A stretch of DNA of 64,000 nt from Clostridiales bacterium (GCA_019416455.1 DXXG01000007.1:372001-436000), one strand, 5' to 3'; shown: positions 34,830 through 43,553, counted from the stretch's first letter. The notes: generated by a model not told the origin, from the letters alone. Program-made: numbers and translations.

Positions 34830-34913
34830 ACTTTTTCACTCCTTTGCTCTGTTGTCCGACCTTGGCCTTTCCAATTTCCCCCGAACCGATCAGGCCCGTT
34901 TCAGCCGGGGGGA

Positions 34914-35789
34914 TCATTCCCCCATCGCGGTCACCACGGTGCTGCCTGCGGCCATACACAGGCCCAGCGCGTCCACCTCCGCCACTACCAGCTGATCGCC
35001 CGTTACTGCGGAGATCTCCTGGGAGCCGTCCCACGTTTCCCAGTCGCTCAGATCCTGGTACAGCACGGGCAACTTCACGCCCGATCCCGTCCTGTAACGG
35101 TAGGAACGCCCTTCTGTCAGTTCAGGAGTTACCTGGACAGAGGTTTTCCCGGAAGAGGACCCAGCCGTGCTGGTAACAGTAAGCTCCTCCAAGCTGGCGT
35201 TTTTGATATTGAGCACATGGCAGATGTAAGCGTCGGCTTTGCTTTCGCTGTCGAACACCGCCGTGCGTTTCCAGGCATGATGCTCAGTGTCATCCCGCAT
35301 CACGCTGGCGGTGATAGTATCGGTCTTCCACTCGATGGTTTCCGCCTGGGTGGTGGCGGCGTCCTGCGGCACGGCGAACTGGGTCTTGGTGAATACAACA
35401 CCTCTCCATTTCGTCTGGCCCCGGACGATGAGCTTCTCGATGATGCCCGCGCCCAGATAAGGGCTTGCCATCTGGTCGTCGTATACCAGTTCTTCCACAG
35501 TATCCTCGCCCACCTGCACCTGCTGGGCGCGCAGGCCAAGGATCATCCGGGAGATCGCCGCTTCCAGTTCGGCTACCGTCCAGGACAGATTTCCCCCGGA
35601 AAACACGCCGCTGGCGCTCTCTGCCACCTCGTTGTCTGCCCGGAAGGTGTTCTCTGTGCCGGTATCGTTCACGGAAAAGCTGTACTCCACCGCCCGGCCG
35701 GCCCGGACTCCGTCGGAATAGGTGACAGTCCCGGCGCCGTTCTCGCTGTACCGGGCCACATAAGGCCTGGAAAGTCCTACTTTCGGCAT
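34914..35789 (-). CDS. Major tail tube protein
   Basis: A 291-residue protein of the phi13-type major tail family: N-terminal VGLSRPYVARYSENG, then GRAVEYSFSVNDTGTENTFRADNEVAE and a run of strands with MVLD-type tube core spacing. The C-terminal 90 residues (from about TVTSTAG) look like an added beta domain. It precedes the chaperone pair, as expected. Confidence 0.87.
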   Translation of the reverse strand: MPKVGLSRPYVARYSENGAGTVTYSDGVRAGRAVEYSFSVNDTGTENTFRADNEVAESASGVFSGGNLSWTVAELEAAISRMILGLRAQQVQVGEDTVEELVYDDQMASPYLGAGIIEKLIVRGQTKWRGVVFTKTQFAVPQDAATTQAETIEWKTDTITASVMRDDTEHHAWKRTAVFDSESKADAYICHVLNIKNASLEELTVTSTAGSSSGKTSVQVTPELTEGRSYRYRTGSGVKLPVLYQDLSDWETWDGSQEISAVTGDQLVVAEVDALGLCMAAGSTVVTAMGE

Positions 35790-35805
35790 AAGTTGTCCTC
35801 CTTTT

Positions 35806-36297
35806 TTACTTCATGGTTTTTTTGATCTCTTCGTCAACGGTTTTCCCCATAGCCTCCACGGCTTTGGCCTGAGATGACTTTACCGCCCGGCGCACAAAGG
35901 GGATCTTCCGCCGCACGGAACTGCCGCTTTCGATGGAGCGCACCAGCATGGGTACCGGCGTGCCTTTGGGGTACTTCCTGGTCTTTTGCCGGGTGACATA
36001 CCCCACGAAGCCCGCCTTGGTGTTCCAACCCAAACGGTCCTGTTCCATTTCAGCCAAGCCCAGACCCTGGGAGATAGCTTCTTTTTCCTCCGGGGTGACG
36101 CCGGAAAAGACCTCGCCCGGCGCCAGTTTTCGGAACTGCTCCACCGGAAGGCTTTCCGCCCCCTCTTTGATGGCGTCCGCCACCACCTTGGCCCCCTCAT
36201 AGACAGCCTGCTTCAAAAGGGCGTCGGCGTTTTTTTCTAAGCGGGAGAGCTTCAAGAGATACTCCTCCCCCAACTTCAAAGACTGAAACTTAGCCAT
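35806..36297 (-). CDS. HK97 gp10-like neck/tail completion protein
   Basis: A 163-residue protein with N-terminal helix EEYLLKLSRLEKNADALLKQAVYEGAKVV (shown in part: LEKNADALLKQAVYEG), a middle GWNTKAGFVGYVT strand pair and basic C-terminus RRAVKSSQAKAVEAMGKTV. This is the HK97-gp10 pattern of proteins at the head-tail junction. It overlaps the next upstream gene by eight bases. Confidence 0.8.
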   Translation of the reverse strand: MAKFQSLKLGEEYLLKLSRLEKNADALLKQAVYEGAKVVADAIKEGAESLPVEQFRKLAPGEVFSGVTPEEKEAISQGLGLAEMEQDRLGWNTKAGFVGYVTRQKTRKYPKGTPVPMLVRSIESGSSVRRKIPFVRRAVKSSQAKAVEAMGKTVDEEIKKTMK

Positions 36298-36610
36298 CCG
36301 CCACCTCCCATACCCACTCGTAATGGGTGAAGCCTGTATCCTCCTCGTACTGGATAGAGTTTAAGTGCCAGGCGATCCCCATCCGGTCCAAAGACTTCTC
36401 AAAGTCCTCTTTCCAGGGATCGAACTCCAGCTTGGTGTACAGGTCGGTGGTACCGGTGACAGCCCTTTCTAAGTGCCGGTCTCCCGCTAGGAAATCGTGG
36501 GCCCCGTCCTCCTGCCACACAAAATAGCGGTCCGACCGCAGCCTCTGGCTGTGGCGCACCTGATCCGTCACGGCGGTGTGGACCTGGATAATGATCTCCT
36601 TCCAGTTCAT
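36290..36610 (-). CDS. Head-tail junction protein, probable tail terminator
   Basis: A 106-residue protein beginning MNWKEIIIQVHTAV with a mid-protein LYTKLEFDPWKEDFEKSLDRMGIAWHLNS region (cited as DPWKEDFEKSLDRMG). Its size and place fit the tail terminator slot, but I see no diagnostic motif. The ATG overlaps the upstream stop as ATGA; a longer in-frame reading upstream is an overlap with the closure protein gene. Confidence 0.68.
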   Translation of the reverse strand: MNWKEIIIQVHTAVTDQVRHSQRLRSDRYFVWQEDGAHDFLAGDRHLERAVTGTTDLYTKLEFDPWKEDFEKSLDRMGIAWHLNSIQYEEDTGFTHYEWVWEVADG

Positions 36611-36984
36611 GGCGTCACCTCGTATGTCTGATCCACGGCGGCAAGCGTCAGATCCAAGCAAGGAGGGTAAACATCCAGCACGTTCTGAACGCTGTCTATG
36701 CGATACTGCCTGCCGTCCTCTGTGATAGCCACATCCTGGCTGGATATCCACGGCACTTTCTGCACCCGCAAGATCCTCTGGATCTCCACTTGGTTCTGCC
36801 GGCCGGAGTACAGCCGGTTGATCCCCAAATACCGCTCCTGATAGCGCAGTCGAACCTTTTCCAGTAACATGGGGACCGGACGCAGACCGGGAGCCGCGCC
36901 GTCCTCTACGGAATAGACGGTCACCACTCCATCGTTGAACGCCTGGGTCACCTTATGGTTGGGGCGGTTGGGAGCTTTCCACAC
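36607..36984 (-). CDS. Head closure / head-tail adaptor protein
   Basis: A 125-residue mostly beta protein (VTVYSVEDGAAPGLRP, EKVRLRYQERYLGINR, DGRQYRIDSVQNVLDV). Order after the gp6-like connector and before the neck protein fits a head closure protein of the SPP1 gp16 type. The assignment rests mainly on position and size. Confidence 0.7.
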   Translation of the reverse strand: MWKAPNRPNHKVTQAFNDGVVTVYSVEDGAAPGLRPVPMLLEKVRLRYQERYLGINRLYSGRQNQVEIQRILRVQKVPWISSQDVAITEDGRQYRIDSVQNVLDVYPPCLDLTLAAVDQTYEVTP

Positions 36985-37258
36985 GCTGCATCACCCGGCT
37001 TTCGTTTCGCATAGCGTTGATGAGAGACTGATAGTTGTACTCGAACACATCCAGGGCCTCGTCCCTGGCGTAGCGGACATAGTCCATCAGCAGAGACCTG
37101 GGCAGGCCCGGGACATGGTAGTCCGCCGGGGCTCCCCGTTTCAAATCCAGGTAGGCCATGCCGTTTTCCGCCAAAGCCCGTACCCGCAGATCCGTGGCCT
37201 GGTCTGTCCAAGTGATGTTCAGGTAGTTTTTCAGGTCCTCCAAAAGGGTCTCATCCAC
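36953..37258 (-). CDS. Head-tail connector (HK97 gp6-like)
   Basis: A 101-residue helical protein reading MDETLLEDLKNYLNITW, then AENGMAYLDLKRG and LLMDYVRYARDEALDVFEYN, the pattern of phage gp6-like connectors. The GTG start at 37258 has AGGAGG seven bases upstream; the longer open frame to 37366 runs into the capsid gene and is rejected. Confidence 0.82.
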   Translation of the reverse strand: MDETLLEDLKNYLNITWTDQATDLRVRALAENGMAYLDLKRGAPADYHVPGLPRSLLMDYVRYARDEALDVFEYNYQSLINAMRNESRVMQRVESSQPPQP

Positions 37259-37272
37259 GCAGGCTCCTCCTC

Positions 37273-38763
37273 TCAGGACTTGGTCACCGTGACGGTGTAG
37301 TCCTTGGTGGCAGCGCCGTCCTCGGCGGTGACATGGATGGTCAGGGTGTTGGCCCCAGCGCCCCAAGTCACGGCCCCACCGTTGGAGATCTCATCAGTGT
37401 TCTCCTCAGCATCCGCATTGGTGATCTCCACCGTTGCGCCGGCGTTGGCGGGAGTTGCCGTCACTGTGTTCTTGGCGTTGGTAGTGGTAGCGGTGTAGGA
37501 AGTTGTGCCGCTTTCAAATGCCGGAGACAGAGTCAAAGCGCCCAGCTTCAGGTCGGACAAAGTAGCGTCCGCGGAAGGCGCAGGAGCATCCTCCACGATC
37601 ACCCGGTATCTGGCGGGACGCAGGCCCTCGATATCCAGGTTCAAGAAAGCGTTATTGTCCATCGGCATACCGTTGGCGTATCCCTTCACCAGATAGATCC
37701 GCTGATCCTCCAGGAACCGGTAATGGTCGGAATAGTCGATCTGTCCCTGGGTGGGAGAACCGGCAGCGGCAAAGTATTTTTTCCCCATGCCCAGAATGGC
37801 GTTGCCGTTTTCCAGAGCTGCGCTCTGCACGATGGTGATGGGATAGGGCAGCACGTCGTTGCGGTAGGTGCCATCGGGTGCCATGACGGTGGTAGCGGGC
37901 ATCACCTTCTGGAAATAGTCCTGGGGGCTGACGATCAAAAGCAGGTCCCGCACTGTCCGGGGCTTGCCGCTCTCGTCCACCGCCATCATGGAGATCAAAT
38001 TGCCCAGAGTGCCGGGGGTCAGGTCCGTGACCTGGATCTTCGCCTTTTCAGGGTACACGCCTCCCTGGACGGTGACGCCTTCCCCTACCTGGCGGTTCAT
38101 ACCGATGGGCTGGTCCTTACCGGTGCCCCGGACATAGCCGAATTCCAGGGTATTGGCGGCTGCTTCCATCAGTACCTGGCGGACATAGCGGTCCAGCCAC
38201 TCAGGGCCCAGGTCCAGCATAGACTTGCACACCGGCAGGAACGCGGAGAACTTGAACAGCCCCGTGTCCACCTCTTTAAAGCCGGAAGTCAACTCCTGGA
38301 TGATCTCGTCGCACAGCTGGCCCCAAGCACCCATCTGGAGGCCGTTGGTGTTCATCAGCATCCGGACCGCTGCTCCGGTGTGGGTGAAGGTGAGATGGGA
38401 CAGCAGCGGATGGGAGGTTTGCAATTCCTGGAATACGGCATCCACCACAGTCTCGGGCATGACCACCTTCAGGTCGGTAAGGGCCTGCTTGGGATTGTCA
38501 CTGCGGATAGCGTCGCCGAACTTCTGGTAGAACTCCTTCTCCTTGCTGGTCAGCTGCCGGACTCCCCGGTTGGAGAGCACCTGGGTGTCCACCTGGATCT
38601 TCAGCCCCTCCACCTGCTGGTCGTACTCCTGGCGCACCTCCTCAGCAATGGCCTCCATCAGCTGGGTAAACGCCTTGGAAAAGGCCTCGGTGTCGTTGTC
38701 TTTCATAGCCTGGGTCAGTTTCTGGCGAATGTCGGTCTTCTGCAAAACGTCGTTGGTTCTCAT
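37273..38763 (-). CDS. Major capsid protein (HK97 fold) with C-terminal cadherin-like domain
   Basis: A 496-residue protein. The first 110 residues form a scaffold-like delta region; the HK97 core (about 110-395) includes VMPETVVDAVFQELQ, SHLTFTHTG and WLDRYVRQVLMEA. From about residue 400 an extra beta-sandwich begins with LSDLKLGALTLSPAFESGT, TSYTATTTNAKN and ends TIHVTAEDGAATKDYTVTV, matching cadherin-like PF12733 domains. It would project from the capsid surface. The domain is in frame with no break. Confidence 0.92.
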   Translation of the reverse strand: MRTNDVLQKTDIRQKLTQAMKDNDTEAFSKAFTQLMEAIAEEVRQEYDQQVEGLKIQVDTQVLSNRGVRQLTSKEKEFYQKFGDAIRSDNPKQALTDLKVVMPETVVDAVFQELQTSHPLLSHLTFTHTGAAVRMLMNTNGLQMGAWGQLCDEIIQELTSGFKEVDTGLFKFSAFLPVCKSMLDLGPEWLDRYVRQVLMEAAANTLEFGYVRGTGKDQPIGMNRQVGEGVTVQGGVYPEKAKIQVTDLTPGTLGNLISMMAVDESGKPRTVRDLLLIVSPQDYFQKVMPATTVMAPDGTYRNDVLPYPITIVQSAALENGNAILGMGKKYFAAAGSPTQGQIDYSDHYRFLEDQRIYLVKGYANGMPMDNNAFLNLDIEGLRPARYRVIVEDAPAPSADATLSDLKLGALTLSPAFESGTTSYTATTTNAKNTVTATPANAGATVEITNADAEENTDEISNGGAVTWGAGANTLTIHVTAEDGAATKDYTVTVTKS

Positions 38764-38765
38764 GG

Positions 38766-39467
38766 TTAGTTGTCCTCCTTTTCAGTGAGATGGAATGCCC
38801 CTGCCAGCAGCTGCATCAGCGTGGGGACGGGACGTTCCTGGGGTTTTGTTTTTTCCGGATGGTCGGGGACCTGCCCCAACACCTTTTGGAGCAGCAGTCC
38901 CTTGGCCGACTGGGCATAAACGGGCGCCGGGTCTGCTTGGATCGCGGTGGCGATCCCCCGCTCCAGTGCTTCCCCGGGAGTAAGCCATGTCTCGGCCTTC
39001 ATCAGGTCCAGGACCTCCTGGGCGGTCATGCGGGTGTTGTCCACAAAGGCGCTCACACCGATCTCCGTCATTTTCTCGGCGTCATCGGCCGCCGCTCGAA
39101 GCTCCTCGGGGTAGCCCCTGGCACCTCTGACCACCTGATGCAGGTAGTAGGCGGAAAGGTTGGAAGCGATCCGCTCCTCCCCTGCCAAAAAAGGATACAG
39201 GGCAGCGCTGGCCACAAATCCGTCGCCGTAGGTCCGCACCCTGGCCGGGTGGGACTTCAGGGCGTTGTAAATGGCCCAGGCCTCGCAAATGTCCCCGCCG
39301 CAGGAGTCGATGTGCACGTCGATGGTGTTGGCGTCCAAGGCTTGCAGTTGATCCACCAGGCTGCGGGCGGACACCTCACCCGGCATCAGTGGAAACGCAG
39401 TGATGTCCCCGAAGATGTACACTTCCGCGTTCCCCTCCGCCTGTTGGATAGCGTAGTAGTTTTTCAT
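38766..39467 (-). CDS. ClpP-like prohead maturation protease
   Basis: A 233-residue serine protease of the ClpP/Clp-protease-related head maturation group. VHIDSCGGDICEAWAIYNAL forms the oxyanion region, DGFVASAALYPFLA holds the nucleophile serine, and NLSAYYLHQV the histidine. It should trim the capsid protein delta region. The C-terminal 50 residues are Pro/Lys-rich. ATG at 39467 has AAAGGAGGT upstream. Confidence 0.9.
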   Translation of the reverse strand: MKNYYAIQQAEGNAEVYIFGDITAFPLMPGEVSARSLVDQLQALDANTIDVHIDSCGGDICEAWAIYNALKSHPARVRTYGDGFVASAALYPFLAGEERIASNLSAYYLHQVVRGARGYPEELRAAADDAEKMTEIGVSAFVDNTRMTAQEVLDLMKAETWLTPGEALERGIATAIQADPAPVYAQSAKGLLLQKVLGQVPDHPEKTKPQERPVPTLMQLLAGAFHLTEKEDN

Positions 39468-39486
39468 TCTGTCGCACCTCCTTTTG

Positions 39487-40662
39487 TCAAGTTTTGGCGG
39501 TCCTTGCCGCCTTTTCAATGGGAGAAATGTTCAGGGTCAGCCAGTGGGCCTGGGACCAAGGCTCTCCGATAGTGGGTTTCCCAGCGGCGGCCAGCACGTC
39601 GTCAATGGAGAACGCGCCGCTTCCGATAAGTTTCTCCACAGCCGCGGCTCCGGTGAACATGTCGAAATGGATGATGGTGGTGGTGTCAATCTGTAAATAA
39701 CTGCCCTGGGAAAACAGTTCCCGTCCGTACCGCTTCCGGTTGATTTCCTCCTGGATTTGGTCACACAGGGGATCGATGCAGGTAGTGAGCCATCTCGTCA
39801 TGGCGTCCTGGGTGCCGGCCACCTCCCCGAACAGCAGCACAGGGGGAATGCAGAAAGCCCGAGCGGTGAACTCGAAGATATCGTCTGCCAGGGAACGGAT
39901 GTCCCTGGTGGTCTGGGTCCCGGATTTTGCAGGAAACTCCTGGTAGTCGTAGCCGTCAAACTCCGGCAGCAGGGCGCTGTCAGAATTAAAAAAGGGCTTC
40001 ACCTGGTCGTTGAGGATCTGTCTCAGCTGGGCCTCCGATTCATCATCCCCCTGGGAGGTATGTCCCACGTGGACCTTCATGTGCTTGCCGGTACTCCAGT
40101 TGTAATTCTTCACCGCCAGCTGCATCATCCGGTTGAAGGAGCTGGTCATGGCCTCCAGCACCGGCCGGATGTTCACCTGATTCAAGCGGAAGTGGAGCAC
40201 TTCATTTTCCCGAAAGGTCTTTTTGTAAGTGACCTCACCCACTGTCACCCCCTGGTATTCGTTCATCTTCTGGGGGTAGTCGTGAAGCTGCTGAAAATCG
40301 TCTGCTACCGCCAGATACTCTTCCCCGACGCGGTGATTAACAGTGATCACCAAGGCTTCGTTTTTGGAGTACAGCTGGTAGATCAGCTTATGTAGGAACG
40401 CCGTGGAATTCTGGTTGGGGTTTGGCTCCATGTTCCACAGCCAATACTCTCTCCCCTCGATAGGCTTCCCGTCCCAGAAAGTGAGGAACTCGCACTTGCC
40501 CACGGCGTTGGCGATCATGTTCACGCAAACGTGGAAGGCCAGTTCCCGCAGACGGTACTCCTGCACCGCGTCCCACAGTTCCTGACAGGGAATATCCCGG
40601 CCGCCTTTAACGCTTGCCGGACTCAGTTTGTTCAACAGCCATTCTCTTACAGACAGCGCCAC
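39487..40662 (-). CDS. Portal protein
   Basis: A 391-residue HK97-type portal: VREWLLNKL and AFHVCVNMIANAVGKCEFLTF at the N-terminus, WNMEPNPNQNSTAFLHKLIYQL in mid-protein (cited as EPNPNQNSTAFLHKL), and IPPVLLFGEVAG near residue 275. It makes the DNA channel vertex. Length is at the short end of the family; no break is seen. Confidence 0.92.
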   Translation of the reverse strand: MALSVREWLLNKLSPASVKGGRDIPCQELWDAVQEYRLRELAFHVCVNMIANAVGKCEFLTFWDGKPIEGREYWLWNMEPNPNQNSTAFLHKLIYQLYSKNEALVITVNHRVGEEYLAVADDFQQLHDYPQKMNEYQGVTVGEVTYKKTFRENEVLHFRLNQVNIRPVLEAMTSSFNRMMQLAVKNYNWSTGKHMKVHVGHTSQGDDESEAQLRQILNDQVKPFFNSDSALLPEFDGYDYQEFPAKSGTQTTRDIRSLADDIFEFTARAFCIPPVLLFGEVAGTQDAMTRWLTTCIDPLCDQIQEEINRKRYGRELFSQGSYLQIDTTTIIHFDMFTGAAAVEKLIGSGAFSIDDVLAAAGKPTIGEPWSQAHWLTLNISPIEKAARTAKT

Positions 40663-40674
40663 TCCTTCACCTCC

Positions 40675-42348
40675 TTACAATACAAGGGCCCCCAGCATGG
40701 GAGGCTTTACCACAGACCCAGCCCCCAAAGCAGACTCAGCCACCATCGACGCTGCCAGCGCCATGAATGGGTCCGTCTTGCGGGACTTGGCCTCGATCTT
40801 AGCGTAGTAAAAGTTTCCGGTGTCAGAACCCAGCTTCCGGCTGGACCGGACCCTCTTTGTGTTCTGCACCGCCCACCGCAGATGGGGCACATCTCCCCAG
40901 GTGAACAGCTGACGGTTGAAGCACTCCTGGATCACCGGTTCCACCTGCATGATATCCTGGGGTCGGACCAGTTTCACGTTTTTCCGCTCTTTGGCGTCAA
41001 AGCCGATCTGCCCCAGGCTGTGTTCCAACAGGGCGTAGCGGAAGTTGTCCAAAGCCACCAGCTTGATGGCGTACCGCCTGCCCGCCTCCAGAATATACTG
41101 GGCCAGCAGGTCCGGGTGGATCCCCACATCGTCTACCAAGGTGATGTCTCCCCGCTCCACCCAAGCCTTCCAGGGAGCTTTGATCCTGGGAAGGTCCTTG
41201 GACTGAGCGCAGACCCAAGCGTGGTTGATATCAAACCGCTGCTCTCCTTTGCGGAAGTGGAGGTTCACAGCCGCCCAGTCGCTGAGTTCCGCGTAGTCGA
41301 TGCCCACAGTGCAGGCCCAGCCTTTCATGTCCGGCAGCGGACGGTTGGTGGCCCGGACATTTTCGTAGTCCGTCACCGCGATGTCCTTCACAGTAGAGCG
41401 CAGACCAAAGCGCTTGGTCAGAAAATCTCCGTTCTGCTCCGGGTGATCCACCCAGTCCCGGTACTCCTCCTGGATCTCCGCCAGTAGGTCCGGCAGATAA
41501 GGCAGACTGGGGTTTGCCATCGACCAGTTTTTCGGGTCGTGGATCTGCTCCTTGCTTTCCAAACAGCAGATAAAGGGCAGGAATCCCTGATCCGGTTCCC
41601 CCTCAAAGAGGATCCGCCTTCCCCTTGCCAGGTAGTCATCCAGAGGGCCGTCGCTGATGTCTCCGTTGGAGGTGAAAAAACCCACGCGGGGCTGGGCCAC
41701 CTTACCCTGACCGGTGACGAACACCTTGATATTGTCGTAGTTCTCATACTGGTGCACCTCGTTGAAGATCACCTTGCCTGACCGCAGACCGTCCCGACCT
41801 TTGGGGTTGTTTGTATGGCCCTTCATCACCCCTTTGTTTTTCCGTCCCTGGATCATCTCCTTGGTGTGGTAGTAGTGGCGGTTCAACTTTCCTTCCCACT
41901 GGGGCGTTTCCAGCACCTCTACCAGGTCCAGCTGGGGGCGCTTTGCCTGGTCCTCGTTGTTGGCGCACACATCCACGTTGTAGTGAGGCACCGGATTGTA
42001 GGGGGAGATGGAGCACGCCCCGTCAAAGGCAATGAACCCATCCTTCCCCGCTCCCCGGCCCACCATCGCGAACACGGTCTTCCACCGCGGCCGGCCGGTC
42101 TCCCGCCAGTAAGTGCAGTCCCACAGGGCGATGAGGAACTTCTCCCAGGGAAACAGTTCCTTGTAGGGGAAATATTTTGCCAGCCCCATGTAATTCGCAA
42201 GCTGTCCCAGGTCCACCATCAGTTCCTCCTCCCGGAAGCACCGCCGCACATGGGCCGCCAGGGCGATCTGTTCCTTACAGGCTCGCACTTTTCCGCCCTC
42301 TACCAGTTCCAAATATTCCAAAACCTCGTCAGGAAGCTCACAGCTCAT
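40675..42348 (-). CDS. Terminase large subunit
   Basis: A 557-residue packaging motor. The ATPase half has a Walker A-like GRGAGKDGFIA near residue 110 and KVIFNEVHQYE as Walker B with catalytic Glu. The nuclease half shows VGIDYAELSDWAAV, LVALDNFRYALLEH and DPFMALAASM, giving the metal aspartates. ATG at 42348 overlaps the small subunit by 11 bases; 35 further in-frame codons upstream lie in that gene and are rejected. Confidence 0.93.
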   Translation of the reverse strand: MSCELPDEVLEYLELVEGGKVRACKEQIALAAHVRRCFREEELMVDLGQLANYMGLAKYFPYKELFPWEKFLIALWDCTYWRETGRPRWKTVFAMVGRGAGKDGFIAFDGACSISPYNPVPHYNVDVCANNEDQAKRPQLDLVEVLETPQWEGKLNRHYYHTKEMIQGRKNKGVMKGHTNNPKGRDGLRSGKVIFNEVHQYENYDNIKVFVTGQGKVAQPRVGFFTSNGDISDGPLDDYLARGRRILFEGEPDQGFLPFICCLESKEQIHDPKNWSMANPSLPYLPDLLAEIQEEYRDWVDHPEQNGDFLTKRFGLRSTVKDIAVTDYENVRATNRPLPDMKGWACTVGIDYAELSDWAAVNLHFRKGEQRFDINHAWVCAQSKDLPRIKAPWKAWVERGDITLVDDVGIHPDLLAQYILEAGRRYAIKLVALDNFRYALLEHSLGQIGFDAKERKNVKLVRPQDIMQVEPVIQECFNRQLFTWGDVPHLRWAVQNTKRVRSSRKLGSDTGNFYYAKIEAKSRKTDPFMALAASMVAESALGAGSVVKPPMLGALVL

Positions 42349-42667
42349 CGTCCTCACCCCCCAAGGGGACCGCCGATTTCGCCTGCTCCTTAAATCCCAA
42401 AGCGTCGTAAATGGCCAGCATCTGCCGAGACACCTGTACCGCCAGAGAGACACTGCGGTTTTCCACCATCATGCCTCGGCGCTCGTCCAAAACCGTGACG
42501 CCTCGGGTCTCAATATCCTCGTCCAGTGTCTGGAATTTTCTCCATAGGGCCATGTACTCACCCAGCTTGTCCCGGAACACGTCTTCCACCAACCCCCTGG
42601 AGATCAGGTTGTCTTCCAAGGATTTTTTCAGCCGTCGGTACTCCGCCGTTTTCGATCGTTTCGCCAA
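42338..42667 (-). CDS. Terminase small subunit (P27-like)
   Basis: A 109-residue helical protein starting MAKRSKTAEYRRLKKSLEDNL, with YMALWRKFQTLDEDIETRG and MVENRSVSLAVQVSRQMLAIYDALG. This matches P27-type small terminases, which recognise the packaging site and feed DNA to the large subunit. Confidence 0.88.
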   Translation of the reverse strand: MAKRSKTAEYRRLKKSLEDNLISRGLVEDVFRDKLGEYMALWRKFQTLDEDIETRGVTVLDERRGMMVENRSVSLAVQVSRQMLAIYDALGFKEQAKSAVPLGGEDDEL

Positions 42668-42791
42668 TGGGTCTCACCTCCCTCTGATTTCCCGCCTTGC
42701 GCGCGCGCGGGAGCGTCAAAAAACCTACAATGTCGTGGAACGCCCCGAGTAACGCCCCAGAACAAGGACCCGTTTTTTTCGAGGGGGGGAG
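42668..42791. other. Non-coding gap upstream of terminase, possible packaging site
   Basis: A 124-bp gap between HNH and the small terminase. It contains an alternating GCGCGCGCGCG tract near 42700 and a run of T then GAGGGGGGAG near 42775-42790. HNH-terminase junctions commonly hold cos sites in such phages. No cohesive-end motif can be proven here. Confidence 0.35.
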
Positions 42792-43139
42792 TCAATCCCA
42801 CCGCTCGTCAGTGGTGAACCGCTTTTCACGGTTTTTTCTCATCCGTTCCGGGTGGCACACGGTCTCGTGGCACTCCCGGCAAACACTGATGAGCTGCCGG
42901 TGTTCGCTGCCCTCCCCGTCGGTGTAAGTGTCGGAGAGTGCCAGGTCCGGCCGGTCCTTCAGATGCAGAACGTGGTGGACCAGCGCCGCTTTCCTGTATC
43001 TTCCTCGGGCCTTGCACAGCTGGCACTCGCCCCGATCCTGACGCAGCACACACCGCCGCTTCTTCCGCCATTCCGGAGAGCAGTAAAACTCGTGCTCTCT
43101 CCCTGACCCCACCAGCTGTGCAATATCCTCACTCGTCAC
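42792..43139 (-). CDS. HNH endonuclease
   Basis: A 115-residue nuclease: EFYCSPEWRKKRRCVLRQD, CQLCKARG, the HHVLHLKDRPDL catalytic histidines, and SVCRECHETV. HNH proteins beside terminase help terminase cleave at cos. The start is a GTG overlapping the preceding small gene as GTGA. A longer in-frame extension to 43388 crosses the hicAB promoter and hides another gene, so it is rejected. Confidence 0.87.
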   Translation of the reverse strand: MTSEDIAQLVGSGREHEFYCSPEWRKKRRCVLRQDRGECQLCKARGRYRKAALVHHVLHLKDRPDLALSDTYTDGEGSEHRQLISVCRECHETVCHPERMRKNREKRFTTDERWD

Positions 43140-43294
43140 TTGTCTTTCCCAGCCTTTCGTTTGCGTTCCCGGTGGCGTTTTTCCGTTTCTTTGTCCTTCA
43201 CGCAAAAGGGCAGCGCGCAAAAAGGCACGCCCGTCTTTTTCGTGTCGTTGTAAGGGCATTGGGGATCCGGGCAAAACATAGGCAACACTTCCAT
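43136..43294 (-). CDS. Small Cys-rich (zinc-ribbon-like) phage protein
   Basis: A 52-codon frame reading MEVLPMFCPDPQCPY, then GVPFCALPFCVKDKE and a basic tail ending KRKAGKDK. The four cysteines in two C-x4-C pairs suggest one bound zinc. It lies in a different frame from the HNH extension and its stop TGA overlaps the HNH GTG start, a coupling typical of this prophage. An internal ATG at 43279 with GGAAG upstream may be the true start. Function unknown. Confidence 0.68.
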   Translation of the reverse strand: MEVLPMFCPDPQCPYNDTKKTGVPFCALPFCVKDKETEKRHRERKRKAGKDK

Positions 43295-43313
43295 AAAACT
43301 TTTTCACACGCGC

Positions 43314-43342
43314 TTGACATATACACACTAAATGTGTATAAT
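43314..43342 (+). promoter_or_regulatory. hicAB promoter with operator between -35 and -10
   Basis: TTGACA (43314-43319), 17 bp, TATAAT (43337-43342). The spacer and -10 hold the inverted repeat TATACACA-CTAAA-TGTGTATA (43320-43340), placed to block RNA polymerase; HicB-type antitoxins commonly autoregulate this way. Confidence 0.85.
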
Positions 43343-43365
43343 ATATTATGTGAGGAGGGGCTGGA

Positions 43366-43539
43366 ATGAAAGCAAAGGATTTGATCAACTTGCTGCGGCA
43401 AAACGGATGGTATCTGAAACGAAACGGCGGTAATCATGATATTTACACAAACGGCCAAAAAAGCGAGGCGATCCCCCGTCACGGTGAGATCAAAGAAACC
43501 CTCGCCAAGGCTATTATCAAGCGGAACAACTTGAAGTAA
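43366..43539 (+). CDS. hicA: HicA toxin (mRNA interferase)
   Basis: A 57-residue dsRBD-like toxin: MKAKDLINLLRQNGWYLKR, then GGNHDIYTNGQKSEAIPRHGEI with the catalytic histidine in GGNHD. HicA proteins cut mRNA and tmRNA. GAGGAGGGG gives a strong ribosome site. It is followed after 14 bp by hicB and lies opposite to all surrounding late genes. Confidence 0.93.
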   Translation: MKAKDLINLLRQNGWYLKRNGGNHDIYTNGQKSEAIPRHGEIKETLAKAIIKRNNLK

Positions 43540-43553
43540 AGGAGCAATACACC

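Noticed and set aside
36953..37366. Longer version of the gp6-like connector starting at 37366.
   Set aside because: The first 36 codons lie inside the capsid gene in another frame, and a GTG with AGGAGG gives the normal family start.
42695..42712. GCGCGCGCGC tract as a Z-DNA or regulatory element.
   Set aside because: Too short and of low complexity to support a claim beyond noting it in the gap upstream of the terminase gene.
43140..43388. N-terminal extension of the HNH frame up to the hicA start region.
   Set aside because: It has no ribosome site, crosses the hicAB promoter and hides a better small gene in another frame.
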